Shown: positions 1 to 11,713 of the stretch, piece by piece
Position numbering within the stretch: position 1 is the stretch's first letter
Layout: each line of letters begins with the position of its first letter
Origin: Oenanthe sinensis
Lineage: Eukaryota > Streptophyta > Magnoliopsida > Apiales > Apiaceae
NCBI GenBank assembly: GCA_028671895.1
Contig: CM053810.1
Location: 29,243,501 to 29,307,500 of the forward strand
Reading direction: 5' to 3'
Length of the DNA: 64,000 nt
Notes under the pieces: generated by a model
Seen by the model: the letters and a program-made list of their open reading frames with translations, nothing else
What the model was told of the DNA's origin: nothing
Database searches by the model: none
Position numbers and translations under genes: made by a program

Positions 1-760
1 AATGAGACAATACGAATAATATCTTTTAATTCATAAAATTAGCTAGTCTAGTATTACTATTCAAGTACAATAATAATGCATAAAAACTAATATATTTGTT
101 TTGTGAGGACAACATCTCATTGATGAATATATTTCTAATTCAACTCGAAACGTGACATGAACCTAACCCGAAAAAATATGAATTTGGGTCAGTAAATATT
201 CAGTCCTAAACAACCACGTATAATCAGACACGAACCCGAAACAGGAAAATGACTCGAAAATGAATGAACCCTCTATTTATAACCCTACTTTTGAAATATT
301 TAATTTTTAAAATAACTAAATTTAAATACAATAAATTAACTTTCACGTGCAATGAAAGAGAGTCGCTAGTTCTTTCATAATTATTAAATAGTAATAACAA
401 TATTTTATACATATCCTGCCCTTTTTTACTCCTAACAAAGTGGGTACAATACATATTATTCATTTGAACAGTAACTTTCACGTGCAATGAAAAAAAATTA
501 ACTATTTTATCTTAAAATTTATGCAAAAGCAATCAGTCCATATAAATTGGGACAGAGGGAGTATATAATATATGAATATATTTTCAATCACTTTAAAAAA
601 ATATTAGAGGCGGTGAAACCTGAAATGAATCGAAACCCGACACGAAACCCGACACGAAACCCGACACGAACCTAGTAGGTACGGTCAGAGTTAAGGAAAA
701 AATCAATCCTAAAAAACCAGGGACAATCTGATCCGACACGAACCCAAAATTGCCACCCCT
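1..760. repeat. Dispersed repeat R1, copy 1 (LTR-like, runs off the window start)
   Basis: This block is closely similar, in the same orientation, to about 35,486-36,190. The second copy lies directly after a copia RNase H remnant and the start of an LTR at 35,302, so R1 is probably the body of that LTR. It contains an end resembling Stowaway MITEs (GACAGAGGGAGTA near 551-563) and runs of CCCGACACGAA. A short tandem repeat of about 12 bp (CGAAACCCGACA) occurs three times at 631-672. The only ORF, on the minus strand, looks accidental. Confidence 0.6.
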
Positions 761-1637
761 ATTGGTACATGATACTAAAGTCAGGAATGACTCGCCGTGA
801 GATTCTACATATTAATAAGTGTCATATGTAATTCTCAAAATCATATGATGTAATGAGCCTTAGACCTGCCATTATTATATTTTTATATAGAATTAAGATA
901 TTTTGATTACATTAAATTACCTTTGACCGGTGATGATCAAGAAACACATTGGGTATATTATGAATCATATGAGAAATATGAATGATTTACCCGTCGCAAG
1001 GATAATTGGAACATTTATTGAGTTGTATTCATACAATTGAACCAATAAGTTCCTACACATAGGTTTCGAGGAATACACTATCTTAGGATGCAAAACTTTT
1101 CAATTAAACTTATAATAGTTAAATAGAATGGTAATAATGTATGCTTAGAATTAAGATGCTAGTTTCAATTGAGACAAATATATACCGGTTGTAGCAACTT
1201 CATAGTCGTATCCTTATACTTGATGTGCATATTGTTGAACCAACCTTGTATATATGTTGCTCCCCTTGAAGTTTATATAAACAAGTGTAAATAACATATG
1301 GAATGCCGTAGTTTCTTGATTGCAGTATTTGGTAGGTTGAAAATATACTTAGTTCTAGAATTTCATTTTGAATGTAGTTTAGAATTTCTATATCACCTAT
1401 ATTGAATGGTATGTAAATTGAATGAGATATATTTTATTAGGTCGAACGTAAGGCATGAGAAATACATATGCTCCACATAAAAGTAGTTGAGTGGAACAAT
1501 AGGTAAGTGAATATACTCGTATATAATTGACTGAATGACTTTGGATACTTGTATAGGGTGAGCAAGAGACTTGGTGGCAACAACCAGAATGAAATATTAT
1601 TTTATATGTTTATATATAGAGTATCATACTTCTACGG
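761..1637. other. AT-rich spacer without recognisable gene
   Basis: No long ORF, LTR boundary or inverted repeat was recognised here. Composition is AT-rich and similar to its surroundings. Confidence 0.5.
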
Positions 1638-1800
1638 ATGACCTTAGGTAATTACCTAAGGTTAAAAAGATTTCCCATATAAATACACCAGGGCTTTATT
1701 GTAATTATAGAAAATTCTACATATTTATAAAAATGGCACAACCTTTTTACACTAGAAAATATTCCAACCTGAGGTAATTTTCCTAATGTCAACCTTAGGG
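1638..1800. repeat. Small fold-back (MITE-like) element
   Basis: It starts with a perfect 22-bp palindrome (ACCTTAGGTAATTACCTAAGGT, 1641-1662). It ends with an imperfect inverted counterpart (AACCTGAGGTAATTTTCC and CAACCTTAGGG, about 1766-1800). No target duplication is clear, so the exact ends are uncertain. Confidence 0.45.
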
Positions 1801-1830
1801 CCTTTTTTCTCATATATATATATATATAGA

Positions 1831-2215
1831 CTTTGGTTCAATGAGAAACTCCCTTATTTGACTAATTCAGAAACCAACAACAAATATAATTCCAGAACAC
1901 ATGAAAAAATTGCTAAACATAGAAAGAACTACAGAACACAAAAAACAAGCAAAAACAAATAAAAAATTATATAACATACAAAATTTATAGAACACAAAAT
2001 TACAGAACACTATTCAGCATTAGTGTTCTGTAATTTGTGTTCCATATTTTTTTGTATATTGTATAATTTTTTGTTTGTTTTACACTTTTTTTTGGTGTTC
2101 TATGATTTTTTGTATGTTCTGTAATCTTCTATAGTTATTTGTTAATCAAATTCTTATAAAATGGGAATTGGTTCCTCAGTTACTAACATAAGGAGTTCAT
2201 CGCTGAGCGTTACTC
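1831..2215. repeat. MITE with long imperfect terminal inverted repeats
   Basis: The left arm (about 1835-1880, TTCAATGAGAAACTCC then TTCAGAAACCAA) pairs with the complement of the right arm (about 2163-2210). The centre, near 2015, is a second fold-back in which GAACACAAAATTACAGAACAC faces its near-complement. The arms make this a non-coding foldback transposon; the superfamily was not determined. TA-rich sequence flanks both sides. Confidence 0.6.
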
Positions 2216-2247
2216 ATATAGATATATGTATCACCTTGCATAGGTAC

Positions 2248-2910
2248 TGATATGGGTAGAAAATAACCATTAAGAAAAAATAAATGTTGCATTTATTATT
2301 TTATTTATTTAACCTAGAATATTCCAAAGGCTTGGGCTTAATTAATGAGGTCCAATAAGCCCAAACTACATATGCTATGCATCAAGCGAACAAAGGACGA
2401 TAATCCAAGTTTCAACTGGTTCATAACCCAAGAATCAAATGGATTTGTAAATCCAGTCCATTAAACCCGTTGAGGCCCATAGGCCCAATAAGCCTTCACT
2501 ATTAATTAATTATGAAATTAATTGGCAATTAAAAGCTCAATTAAAAACCTTAATAGTCTTGTGAGGCACGTCAACCAAAGAAGGTTGTAGAAACTCTATC
2601 ACGAGGATAGACCTCATCTGTAAGATTCCTACGAGAACTCTCATTCGAGGAAGGTTCCAGAAACTGTATCACTAGGAGACTTGGCTGCCAAGTCTCCTAA
2701 CCCTAACCTAATTCCTAGGCCCTCGAGCGCCTATATAAAGGGCCTAACCCCTCAAAATTATAACTACATTTTTTGGCTTGATTCTCAAACACTCTTGAGA
2801 TACGTAGGCAATATACGAGGTCCTTGTTTAGTCACGAAATGTAACTGCAACCATAAATTCTTGAAAGATCTCATTAGTCATTAATTGCAATATGATTTTG
2901 ATTCATAACA
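2248..2910 (+). repeat. 5' LTR of the Tat-type element
   Basis: The LTR begins TGATATGGG and ends ATAACA, two bases before the PBS, giving 663 bp. A TATA-like CTATATAAAGGGC lies near 2,731-2,743. The first ~200 bp match the inverted fragment ending at 45,819, which independently supports the 5' boundary. Confidence 0.75.
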
Positions 2911-2912
2911 TT

Positions 2913-2930
2913 TGGCGCCGTCTATGGAAA
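2913..2930 (+). other. Primer binding site (TGGCGCC type)
   Basis: TGGCGCCGTCTATGGAAA directly follows the 5' LTR with a two-base spacer. TGGCGCCGTC-type sites are common in Tat-lineage gypsy elements. Confidence 0.75.
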
Positions 2931-3718
2931 TACTGAATAATAGACATTGTGAGAACATGAAGTACAACACGCACCCTGGAAGAAGGAGTAATCCCAAGTG
3001 CCGCTTCTAACACTGGGGACGTCGTTCCTCCTCCACCCTTCACACAAAATGAGGAAATGTTATTGCAACCTCCGTTGTGGACCCTGGAACAAGCACTCGA
3101 TGAACGGGAACCCTGAGCGTGATCGTTTATCCCTCAAATCCTGAGATATTGATTCACACTTTTATCCCTCCACTACAGGTAGTTCCACCCCTTAATATTT
3201 ATTTTATTTCTCCATCTTCATTGCAGGTCTCTACAACGGTGTTACACAACCCTCATTACGGGCATCCACCAAATTATGAGCCCCCGTATGGACAAGAGCC
3301 GTAGCCCTAATTCGGCTCACATCGGGGAAATCAAGATTTCTCTGAACTATACTCCATCGATGATGAGTCGTCGGATGAGGATGTTAACCCCAGAAGGAGA
3401 CAACCTAGGAAGGAGCCTGTTGAAGGAAGAAGTACCCATTCCCGAGGTACAGACTCTCAATCCTTATAGGAAAGGATACGAGCTCATGAGGCTAAAACAC
3501 AATGACTAAGGAAAGACCTAGATAGGGCACTGGTAAGACGACAGTGCCCGAGAGCTGAAGGGACTCGAGGGTGGATAAGGAATCCAACAGTGATAGACGT
3601 GCATGTGCCTCCAACAAGAAAATTTGGAAGACAAATAATACTAGGTCTGATCCCCAAGACTTGTTGCCACTTAGAGATCCCGATGATTCAACACATCCCT
3701 TCATGAAGGAAATTATAT

Positions 3719-5331
3719 ATGAATGAAAAAATCTCAAGGCACTTCAAGATGCCCACAATCAAGGCCTATGATGGAACTGGAGACCCCTTAAACAATGATC
3801 TTACTTTCTCGAACACAGTACTGTTGCAGACGGTGAATGATGCAATCAAGTGTAGGGCGTTCCTTCAAACCTCGAGTGAGATGGCTCAAAGGTGGTTCAG
3901 TCGTCTACCCCCGAACTCTGTTGGATCATTCAAAGATCTGAGTAGGGCCTTCATAGGGTAATTCATCAGTAGTAAGACTCACGAAGAGAGCTTAGCGTCA
4001 TTAATGAATATGCACCAAGGAAAGAATGAATCCCTGAGGGATTACATGAACAGGTTCATGAAAGAAGCCGTGAAGGTCCATGACTTAGACCAGAAAATAG
4101 TTATGATAGCCCTGCAGGAAGGGACCTCAGACGAGAACTTCAGGAGGTCTTTAGCCAAGAGGGATCCAGAAAGTATGAACGAGCTCCAAGATCGGGCAGT
4201 GAAGTATATTAAAGCTAAAGAGTGTAAGAGGAAAGCCCAAGGATTTCAAACCTCAAATACATACTCAAAGAAACGAGCAAGTGAAGTAGAGTATACAGTT
4301 GATATTGAGTATACAATGAGTGACAACCCTGATGACTCTAAGAAAAAAGGTGGATCAAGGTTCACTGAGTATGCAAGGCTAAATAAAGGGGGAAGCTAGA
4401 TATTGATGGAGATTGAGAAGGAAAAAGGCTTTCGTTGGCCGAAGCCACTAAGGACTCATCCCGAGAAGAGAAACAAAAATCCTTATTGCAGGTTTCACAA
4501 AGATGGGGAACATGTAACTGATGGTTGTCGTTATTTGAAAGACGAAATTGAGTTCCTGATCAGGAGGGGAAAGCTGAACAAGTACACCAAGGATGGTGAT
4601 AGGAACGATAGAGGCTATATTGACAAGCGAAGGGATTCTGACCACAAAGAAAGGAATAACCAACCCCGTGGGCCTATAATCAATGTACTCATAGGGGGAC
4701 CAACTGCTACCAGTAACTGCCTGAATTCCAGAAAGGCTTACGCCCAAGAAGTAATGAGTATTGTTGGAGAAGTTCCTAAGAGAGCAAGAACTGAAGGTTC
4801 TTTGGCCTTCGATGATTCTGATCTGGAAGGGATGAAGTTCTCCCATGATGACCCCCTGGTGATCACCCATATCATAGAGAATTTACCAGTAAAAAGAGTC
4901 TTGATAGACAATGGGTCGTCGGTAGACATCATGTTCTATGATGCTTTTACAAAGATGGGATACAATGACTCACAGCTGACTGCATCCAACATGCCCATTT
5001 ATGGCTTTAATGTGGTGGAATCTCAAATTGAGGGAATAATACAGCTACCGATGATTATAGGTGAGGATCCTCGATAGTCAAGGCAAATGCTGAATTTCCT
5101 TGTTATTAAGGCAAACACTACCTACAATGCAGTCCTTAAAAGGATGGGGTTACATGTCATTAAGGCAATAGCTTCCACATATCATCTAAAACTCAAATTC
5201 CCAACCAAGAACGGGGTAGCTAAAGAGAAAGGAGATCAGAATATGGCCAAGAGCTGTTACGTGGTTGCCTTGAGGCTCGATGGCACGGGGGGGGGGGGGG
5301 AAGTCCTGCCTATTGAGGACATGGATGTCTG
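3719..5331 (+). pseudogene. Broken gag-protease of the Tat element
   Basis: A single frame runs from 3,719 to the G-run at about 5,287. It encodes a retrotransposon gag domain (PTIKAYDGTGDP, later a NMHQGKNESLRDYMNRF block), a zinc-knuckle-like stretch with NPYCRFHKDGEH (about 4,468-4,503), and an aspartic protease with VLIDNGSSVDIMF (about 4,901-4,939). Three in-frame stops interrupt it (TAA 3,959, TAG 4,397, TAG 5,075). Each lies where a Gln or Arg codon would be expected, so C-to-T decay is likely. A pure G run at about 5,287-5,299 coincides with the loss of frame. Upstream ORFs at 3,119-3,509 are probably decayed gag leader. Confidence 0.8.
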
Positions 5332-5459
5332 AGATAGTGAAGAAAGAAGGGGGAACCGGCAGGGGACATGGAGTCCATTCCTTTAGATCCTCGAGATCTT
5401 GATAAGGTGACCTATGTTGGGGCTTCACTAGTGATGTAATCACCTAGATAGCTGAAGAT

Positions 5460-6203
5460 ATGCAAGGGATAGACCCCAAACTTATTACTCATCGATTAAA
5501 CATGGATCCAGAGCGGACATCAATCAAGCAAAAGAAAAGAAGTTTTGCTCCAGAAATTCATGAGGCCATTAAGAAAGAAGTTGAGAAATTTTTGGAAGCA
5601 GGATTTATTGAGGAGTTCCAATTTCCCGAGTGGCTAGGAAACCCTGTAATGGTAAAAAAATCCAATGAAAAGTGGAGAATGTGCGTGGACTTCACGAACC
5701 TAAATGATGCTTGTCCAAAGGACTATTTCCCCTGGTCAAGAATAGACACACTAATTGATGCCATAGCTGGGCATGAGATATTTAGCGTCGTGGATGACTT
5801 TAGTGGCTACAACCAAATCAAGATGCACCACAGTGACATTCCTAAGGTATCATTCATCATTGACTTTGGTGTCTTCTATTATCTAGTTATGGCTTTTGGT
5901 CTAAAAAATGCAGAAGAAACATATCAGAGGCCTGTGAATAAAATTTTCAAACACCTCATCGGTAAGACTATGAGGGTCTTTATTGATGACATGTTAGTCA
6001 AAAGTCTGAACAAAGTAGATCACCTTGAACACCTAAGAGAGGAATTCGAAGTTATGAGAACCCATAAAATGATGTTGAACCCGACAAAGTGTGCCTTCGG
6101 AGTTGGATCTAGAAAGTTTCTAGGCTTGATGGTCTCAAAGATAGTCATTGAGTACCTGCACAAGGAACAGAACACCCTAAGACAGTCTTTTCTTTTAAAG
6201 TAA
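5460..6203 (+). pseudogene. Reverse transcriptase fragment, Ty3/gypsy Tat lineage
   Basis: This 247-codon ORF is open but lies in a different frame from gag-protease. It shows the RT core in order: KWRMCVDFTNLNDACPKD, the FSVVDDFSGYNQI block with the first catalytic Asp, FGLKNAEETYQR, and the catalytic box as VFIDDM rather than the usual VYVDDM. A thumb-like region with LNPTKCAFGV and FLGLMVS follows. It ends in unrelated sequence before any RNase H or integrase, so it is a 3'-truncated fragment. Confidence 0.85.
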
Positions 6204-6943
6204 TTTCATTACTTCACACATCACACATCTCATGACTTTTGAGAGTCAGAGTTTTTTCACTAGAAGTAACTAACTTATGTCTCATATCTAACTCTTATTT
6301 TGCCAGAACCAATGTTTGCCTCTCATTTTTAGTTCTGTTTTCCACACATTTTACCTCAGTCTCGCAAGAAAGGCTCAAATAACAATGACCTATAGAAATA
6401 AGAGATGGCCGAGAAAGGAGATCGGTAGTCACAGGGATAGAGGGTTCCTTTTCGGGACTATCCATGGTCTTTGTTGCATAAACAAATAGTTCGCGGTATT
6501 AATGTAAGAATTTTCTTCTTAATAAATATTTTAATAATAATTTTTGTTTAGAAAAAGAAGATTTTTAAAATAAATTATAAAATTATCTTTTTTAGGCTCC
6601 TTAAATACCTGAAAAAATTAAAAATTAAAAAGATTAGGACTTCTTGCTCCACAAGTCTTGAAATTCTACATAGAATAATCAAAATCGTATATACAGTATT
6701 TAGTGTTGTACCATGATTCAGCTTAGAAAGAGCCTAAACCCTACAATATTTTGGATAATTTGGTTATATATTTTATAAAAAGAGATGACAAAGAAGCCAC
6801 CCCGACTCCAAAAAGAATAAGGTCATAGGAATTGTGGGACTAGCCCACACAATGTTAAGAAACACATACATGTTTAGCAAACAAATAAATAAATGTTAAA
6901 ACAATAGCATCATAGCTTATGAAATAAACCAATCAGTCTCCAT
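6204..6943. other. Spacer after the truncated gypsy element
   Basis: No domain, LTR boundary or long ORF is visible. The 3' end (6,590-6,943) is AT-rich and may be the 3' untranslated part of the minus-strand ORF that follows. Confidence 0.4.
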
Positions 6944-7831
6944 CTAAGAGTTGCCACCATGGTCAGCTCCTCTAACATCTTGTCTGGCATCACCACCACC
7001 AGATTCTGCAACATCCATGCTTTCCAAGATATTCATGCCGTGAGCAGTAAGATTGTTGGGGTCATTAGTTTGTGATATGTCTCCTGCGGGGCACCATCCT
7101 TCTGATTGAACCTTTAAAGTTTCATTGCCAGTGCATCCCTGATGCAGAGCCTCCTGAATGTGCACACTAGCCTATCCAATACAAGAAAAGAACATTCTGA
7201 AATATAACCCATCTAAAAATTTTGTCATGAGAAACATTTATAGGAAAATCTTCGTACCACATTTTTAGATCGAATAAGAAACCATCAATCTCAAAGGTAC
7301 TAAGCTTAGTGGCTCTAGACATGGCAGATTCATTCTTAAATTTATAAACCAGGTAACCAACTAACTCATAAACACTAAGAGCAGAGTTCTTAACGACATT
7401 AAAATCAAAATCATTAGAGCGATAAACCCCATAACTACAGTTTTTCCAGAACACAGAAGCAAGATTAACGAAATAAAAACTAACGCATTAGTTATTGTTA
7501 ACAACACACTACAGTTCCTATTGGTAGTGGCTAACTCTTGTGAACTAAATAGCTTCGAATGGATATAACCAATCGTGGTTGTATCCTTATCATCCTTCTT
7601 TGAAGGACTCCTATCATGAGCATCCTGGGTAGATTTCTGTCTCGCCGCCCGTGTAGGACAACTTGGATTATATCCCAAGGACGGAGTGGAAAGAACCTTC
7701 TTGTGAGAGATGGTCATTATGAACCTAGATCTTGTCATGCTTAGGTAAAAGAGAAGTGGCTTGTAAGAGAGATGAATCAAAAGACTTATGTGGAAGGGGA
7801 ATGAGTTAAACGAAGGAGAACCCAATAACAT
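6944..7831 (-). pseudogene. DUF4283-like ORF, copy A (retroelement ORF1/gag-like N-terminus)
   Basis: On the minus strand the reading passes from MTRSRF and a basic Ser/Lys-rich leader into a VDFDNLASVFWKN-like block, then FKNESAMSRATKLSTFEIDGF, LFDLKMWYEDF and NVLFLYW. The pattern (short substitution, DGFLFDLKMW, then a v.F.NvPf.YW motif, clearer in the copy at 31 kb) resembles plant DUF4283 domains, found in ORF1 of L1-like LINEs and in related zinc-knuckle proteins. Frameshifts break it near 7,170 and 7,460. A Gly/Asp-rich tail follows. Upstream (7,832-8,085) is GA-rich and leader-like. Assignment is by eye; copies B to D confirm it is a repeat. Confidence 0.55.
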
Positions 7832-8085
7832 TGAAGGGTCTTAATTAAAATAACACCAAGAAGCCCATCGGGCGCCTAAGGGATGAGACGGGGAGATGAA
7901 GTGGCAAAGAAGGGGAAGAGAAAGGTAACGTAAGAGAGAGAGAAGGAAAATGAGGAAATTTTAGAGGAATCGGCTCTCAATTATGTTGTACAATGTATTT
8001 CCTAAACCCTACAATTAATTCTACCTTAGTTTTTGTGCAATAAGACCACTATCAATTGCTTAATAAATATTTTTTATCTTTTATT

Positions 8086-9093
8086 CACTACAAGGAAAAC
8101 AGAAATAGACAACGATTTTTCTCCGTTGTCTGACACCTTGGTTGTCCTTGAGTGTTGAGGCGCCATCTGATATGCACCTCAGACAACGGTATGCTAACTA
8201 TTGTCCAAAAGATATCAAGACAACGCCCAATATTCTTGAAACTATTGTACAACACTTAGAAACAACAACGATATGTTTAAAAACACTTGTGTGAAATGAA
8301 GTCGGTCAAGTGCTTTAAAAATAAAATATATTTTGGTGCAAGGGTTAAGACAATGGTTGTTTAAATAGAAAGGATTGTTTTATCAACATTTACATTAAAA
8401 ATTTATAAATGAATATCATTGTTGCATAGGTGTGTTCACAAGTATTTTTAGAAACAAATGCAATACGTTGAGGGCCTTTACATAACTGTTTGTGACTAAG
8501 AGACCTGTTGTTCTAATTCTATACAAACAAATCTTTTCTTAATTTTAAAATATTGTTAGAACTCTCATATACAACGGTTTGTTTATTCTACATGCTTATG
8601 TATGTTATAGTTAGATAAGTAAATTTTAAATATAAAATGTTGTCAATTTATACAAAATGGCTAACTTTAATTTATACATATAATGGTTTCTTGTTTAGAA
8701 CAATTGTTCTTTGTTTCTTCCCCAACAATTAAAAGACTTGATCTTGAATGCTTTGTTCCAGAACTGCACCTTGTCCTGGATGGTTTTTCGCCTTTTCTTT
8801 CACTAGAGAAGTCGTTGTAACAATAGCCAACATTTCTTCATTTCCCCAACATTTAATTGTGTTACAGTTTATTTTTGTGCATTTATGGAAGACACAAGGG
8901 AGCAATGACATCTCTACAAGTCCTGAAAGGAAGCCTCTCAGACAATTCATGCACATAAGTTGCTCTAGCATGCAGGCAAATAATCACATAGTCGTATTCC
9001 CCTGAAGACAAATATGTTAGCAGATGATGGCAACAATCAATTATACATGTACTAAATACTTTAACTAATTACTTAAAATCAGCCAACTCAAAT
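8086..9093. mobile_element. CACTA element truncated by internal and right-end deletion
   Basis: The left terminus CACTACAAGGAAAAC is followed by subterminal GACAACG/CAACGGT repeats. The sequence matches the left 1 kb of the complete element at 42,864-46,617, then jumps near 9,093 to the sequence lying beyond that element's right end (AATAATAAGTATTGATATC). About 2.75 kb, including the right TIR, is missing. A minus-strand ORF (8,729-8,971) with several Cys (CMNCLRGF) is shared with the other copy; its function is not recognised. Confidence 0.7.
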
Positions 9094-9434
9094 GAATAAT
9101 AAGTATTGATATCATGTTTATATTAAATAATATATTGCACATAAATCAGAAGTGGAGTGATAGAAAATATTAGATAATAGAACGTCAGAGAGGTGGAGCA
9201 CTGACTTGCATAAAATATATAAATTTTAGCTATCACTTTGATTAGTATAATAGTTTAAACATTAATGTGCAAAACTCAAAAACTCTAGGCCACAAAGTGT
9301 CCATTTTTAACAATAGAGTTAAAAAATACATAGTTTTCTAGCACCATTTTTCTTCTTTTTCTTGTCCATATTATTAATTCCTTCTCGATCGTAGCACATA
9401 AATAATTATACTAGATGGAAAATAAAGATGCTTT
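9094..9434. other. Flank shared between copies, no gene
   Basis: This matches 46,660-46,986 and the first part of it matches 32,040-32,100. No ORF or RNA was recognised. Confidence 0.6.
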
Positions 9435-9735
9435 TGTTGGAATGATATGCAAGAGTAATTTCTGAGTCAGTACGCGGAAGTAATTCAGCTTTATTAGGAG
9501 ATACTGAATTAGTAATAGCAGTCGAGCATTGTTAGGAAACTAGTTTGAGGTGGTAGCTAGTTTTTAGCTTATCTATTTTGCACGTAGTGGGTGAGTGCAT
9601 ATATGCAGTGCCACGAGTGTAGTCTGTAATGTTTCTTTTTTCTTGATACAATAAACACAAAAGTTCTTATGTATATATGACTACAGTGACCTGTTTTGAG
9701 TAAAAATGGAAATATATATAATAATATATATTACA
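9435..9735 (+). repeat. Copia-type LTR, copy 1
   Basis: It begins TGTTGGAATGA and ends TTACA. Directly downstream is a degenerate initiator-Met PBS (TTGTATCAGAGC, 9,738-9,749). AATAAACAC near 9,650 looks like a polyadenylation region. The second copy (46,987-47,356) has about 70 bp more near its 5' end, so this one carries a deletion. Confidence 0.65.
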
Positions 9736-9783
9736 CTTTGTATCAGAGCCTGGTGAATGCCAAAATATATTCCCTGTACAACC

Positions 9784-10065
9784 ATGGATACACAGAAAGG
9801 AAAAGAAGGAGCTATATCACTCACCTACCCAACTCATGCAAAGAACAATTATACAGCCTGGTCATTGAAAATGAAAATCTTCCTGCAAACACATGGAGTG
9901 TGGGATGTAATCGAGCCGAAGGATCCAAAGACAACAATTGATGAAAGATAAGATAAAAAGTCCATGTCTGCTATTTATTAGGGAATTCCCCCAAAAGACT
10001 TGCTATTGTCCATAATAGAGAAGGACGGGCCAAGGATGTGTATATGAATTATTCAAAAATATAAC
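9784..10065 (+). pseudogene. Copia gag N-terminal stub, copy 1
   Basis: The reading begins MDTQKGKEGA and contains NNYTAWSLKMKIFLQTHGVW, the usual start of copia gag proteins (DUF4219/UBN2 region). Two in-frame stops follow (about 9,949 and 9,979), and the sequence leaves gag after about 95 codons. The homologous stub at 47,405-47,686 is still open over the whole length. No pol follows either copy. Confidence 0.75.
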
Positions 10066-10726
10066 TATGTATTTTATTTTTAGACCATATATTGATACAT
10101 AATTGATTGTTTGGTCAACTCCAAATTGAGTAAAATTTTGATCATATGCTATTGGGATTATTTTCAAAGGTTCCCAAAATTTTCATAATTTATGGAGCAT
10201 ATTTGAAAAATATCAAAATAATTGATTCATCATTTCGTTACTTATTAGGTTGTGTTTATTTGCATCAATTATTGGAATGACACATTTTTCTAGGTATCCA
10301 TGTGACTAAATAGAACTGGGGAGAAAAGAATTCAAATTATTATACTTTTCCTTGATTTAAGGAATCTTTATCCCCTAAAGTACACCCCAAAACCCTAATT
10401 TTTTATTTAAATACACCCACCCCACAGTTTTTCTCAAGCCATTTGAGCCAAGTAAATACTGTCTTTTTCTCTTCAAGAACTATCTCTTCTCCAGAAAATT
10501 TTCATCTCTGAGAGTTCTTTATGGTTAAGCTTTGTTCTTTCATAGATCTATCACATATAACACTTATAAACCCATTTACTTGCTCATATAACACACCCAC
10601 AATACAAGCATCTTTTGGGGTACCCAAATGTCATATTTAAACAGCCCTAGACTTGGTCTTGTTGTCCCCAAAGTTATATCAAAAGTTGAGATTTCAGCAA
10701 TTTTTCGGTGACTTTTTCCGGCGACG
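10066..10726. other. Shared non-coding stretch with promoter-like composition
   Basis: It matches 47,687-48,348. It has TATTTAAATACACCC near 10,406-10,420 and then a CT-rich leader, which looks like a promoter or LTR, but no coding region follows because MITEs occupy the downstream sequence. Confidence 0.4.
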
Positions 10727-11068
10727 CACTACTACAAAAATAGGTAAAGAAACCTCCTAAAAACCTACTTGGAGACTACCTTATGAAGTGATGTCTAGGT
10801 TAGTGGTATGGTAGGATAAGAGACCTCTTATTTGAAGTGGTCTTTTTAAATATGAAAAAAGGTCTCTTTTTTTCAATTATAAGAGACCTCTTTTCAAAGA
10901 TATGAGATTACTTTGTAAAAATAATCATTTATTTAAATAAAGGGTCTCTTTTCTTCAATCATAAGAGACCTTTTCTAAAAAAAAACAGGATTACTTTGAA
11001 TAAATAACCACTTGTTTGACTTAGTAGATTTCTTATTAGTGGCTCCTTTGCCCATATTTGTAGTAGTG
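10727..11068. mobile_element. CACTA-derived MITE, copy 1
   Basis: It is 342 bp long with inverted ends CACTACTACAAAAATA and its complement (CATATTTGTAGTAGTG). Inside, AAGAGACC/GGTCTCTT occurs repeatedly in both orientations. The flanking triplets are ACG and ACT; the other copy has a perfect ACT duplication, so the original target duplication was ACT. Confidence 0.8.
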
Positions 11069-11154
11069 ACTCTGTCTTGTGTGCTTTGGCTTGTAAAGTA
11101 GCTTATTCTCTTGATTTCATTCTAGATCTCCAGAGTTATTAGTTTTTTACATAT

Positions 11155-11210
11155 GATATATATATATATATATACATATATTTATATATATATATATATA
11201 TTTATATCTT
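11155..11210. repeat. (TA)n microsatellite
   Basis: Almost pure TA dinucleotides, corresponding to a much longer tract at 48,767-48,920 in the second copy. Confidence 0.9.
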
Positions 11211-11713
11211 GGTTCTTATTTTGTAGTATGTATATCGTTCTAGCTTGATTTTTGGATATATACACGAACTCTCGTTCTTGAACCTAACTCATATCCCTTG
11301 ATTTTGAAAGAAATACAATTGTCTCTAACTTGTCTCTAACTATAGAGAACAAGAATAATAATATATATACATACATATATATATAATCTACCCCCTCTCT
11401 ATATATAGATCTTGCTTGGTTTAATTTTTACCAAATATATATATAGTTGGCCTTGTTTACAGTTTACCTATACACGAACTTTATTCATGAGACTGACGTA
11501 ATACAAAGAATTTGTCCGATGCTTCAACTTGTACAATATAATATTTCTGTCACAAATGCTAGCATGGTAGGTTCTTATTCCGTCACAAAGTTTTATTATG
11601 TCATAAGTTATATGTGGGGCCCCTATTTTGAACAAAACAATTAAAAATAAAATAAAAAATCAATAATACGATAGAAAATATGTCACAAATTACCCAGAAT
11701 TTGTGACATAATC

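Larger units (their letters stand above)
2248..6203 (+). mobile_element. Truncated Ty3/gypsy retrotransposon, Tat (Retand-like) lineage
   Basis: In order: a 5' LTR, a PBS, gag with protease in one frame, and reverse transcriptase. RNase H, integrase and the 3' LTR are missing; similarity stops just after the RT thumb near 6,180. The gag (MPTIKAYDGTGDP start), the protease IDNGSSVDI motif and the RT sequence are typical of the Tat branch. Three in-frame stops and a frameshift at a poly-G run show that the copy is dead. A fragment of a related LTR lies on the minus strand at 45.6-45.8 kb. Confidence 0.85.

Noticed and set aside
631..672. Short regular repeats that might suggest CRISPR
   Set aside because: Three direct 12-bp units without spacers, in plant DNA.
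4448..4932. Minus-strand ORFs opposite the gypsy gag-protease
   Set aside because: Antisense shadows of the coding frame.
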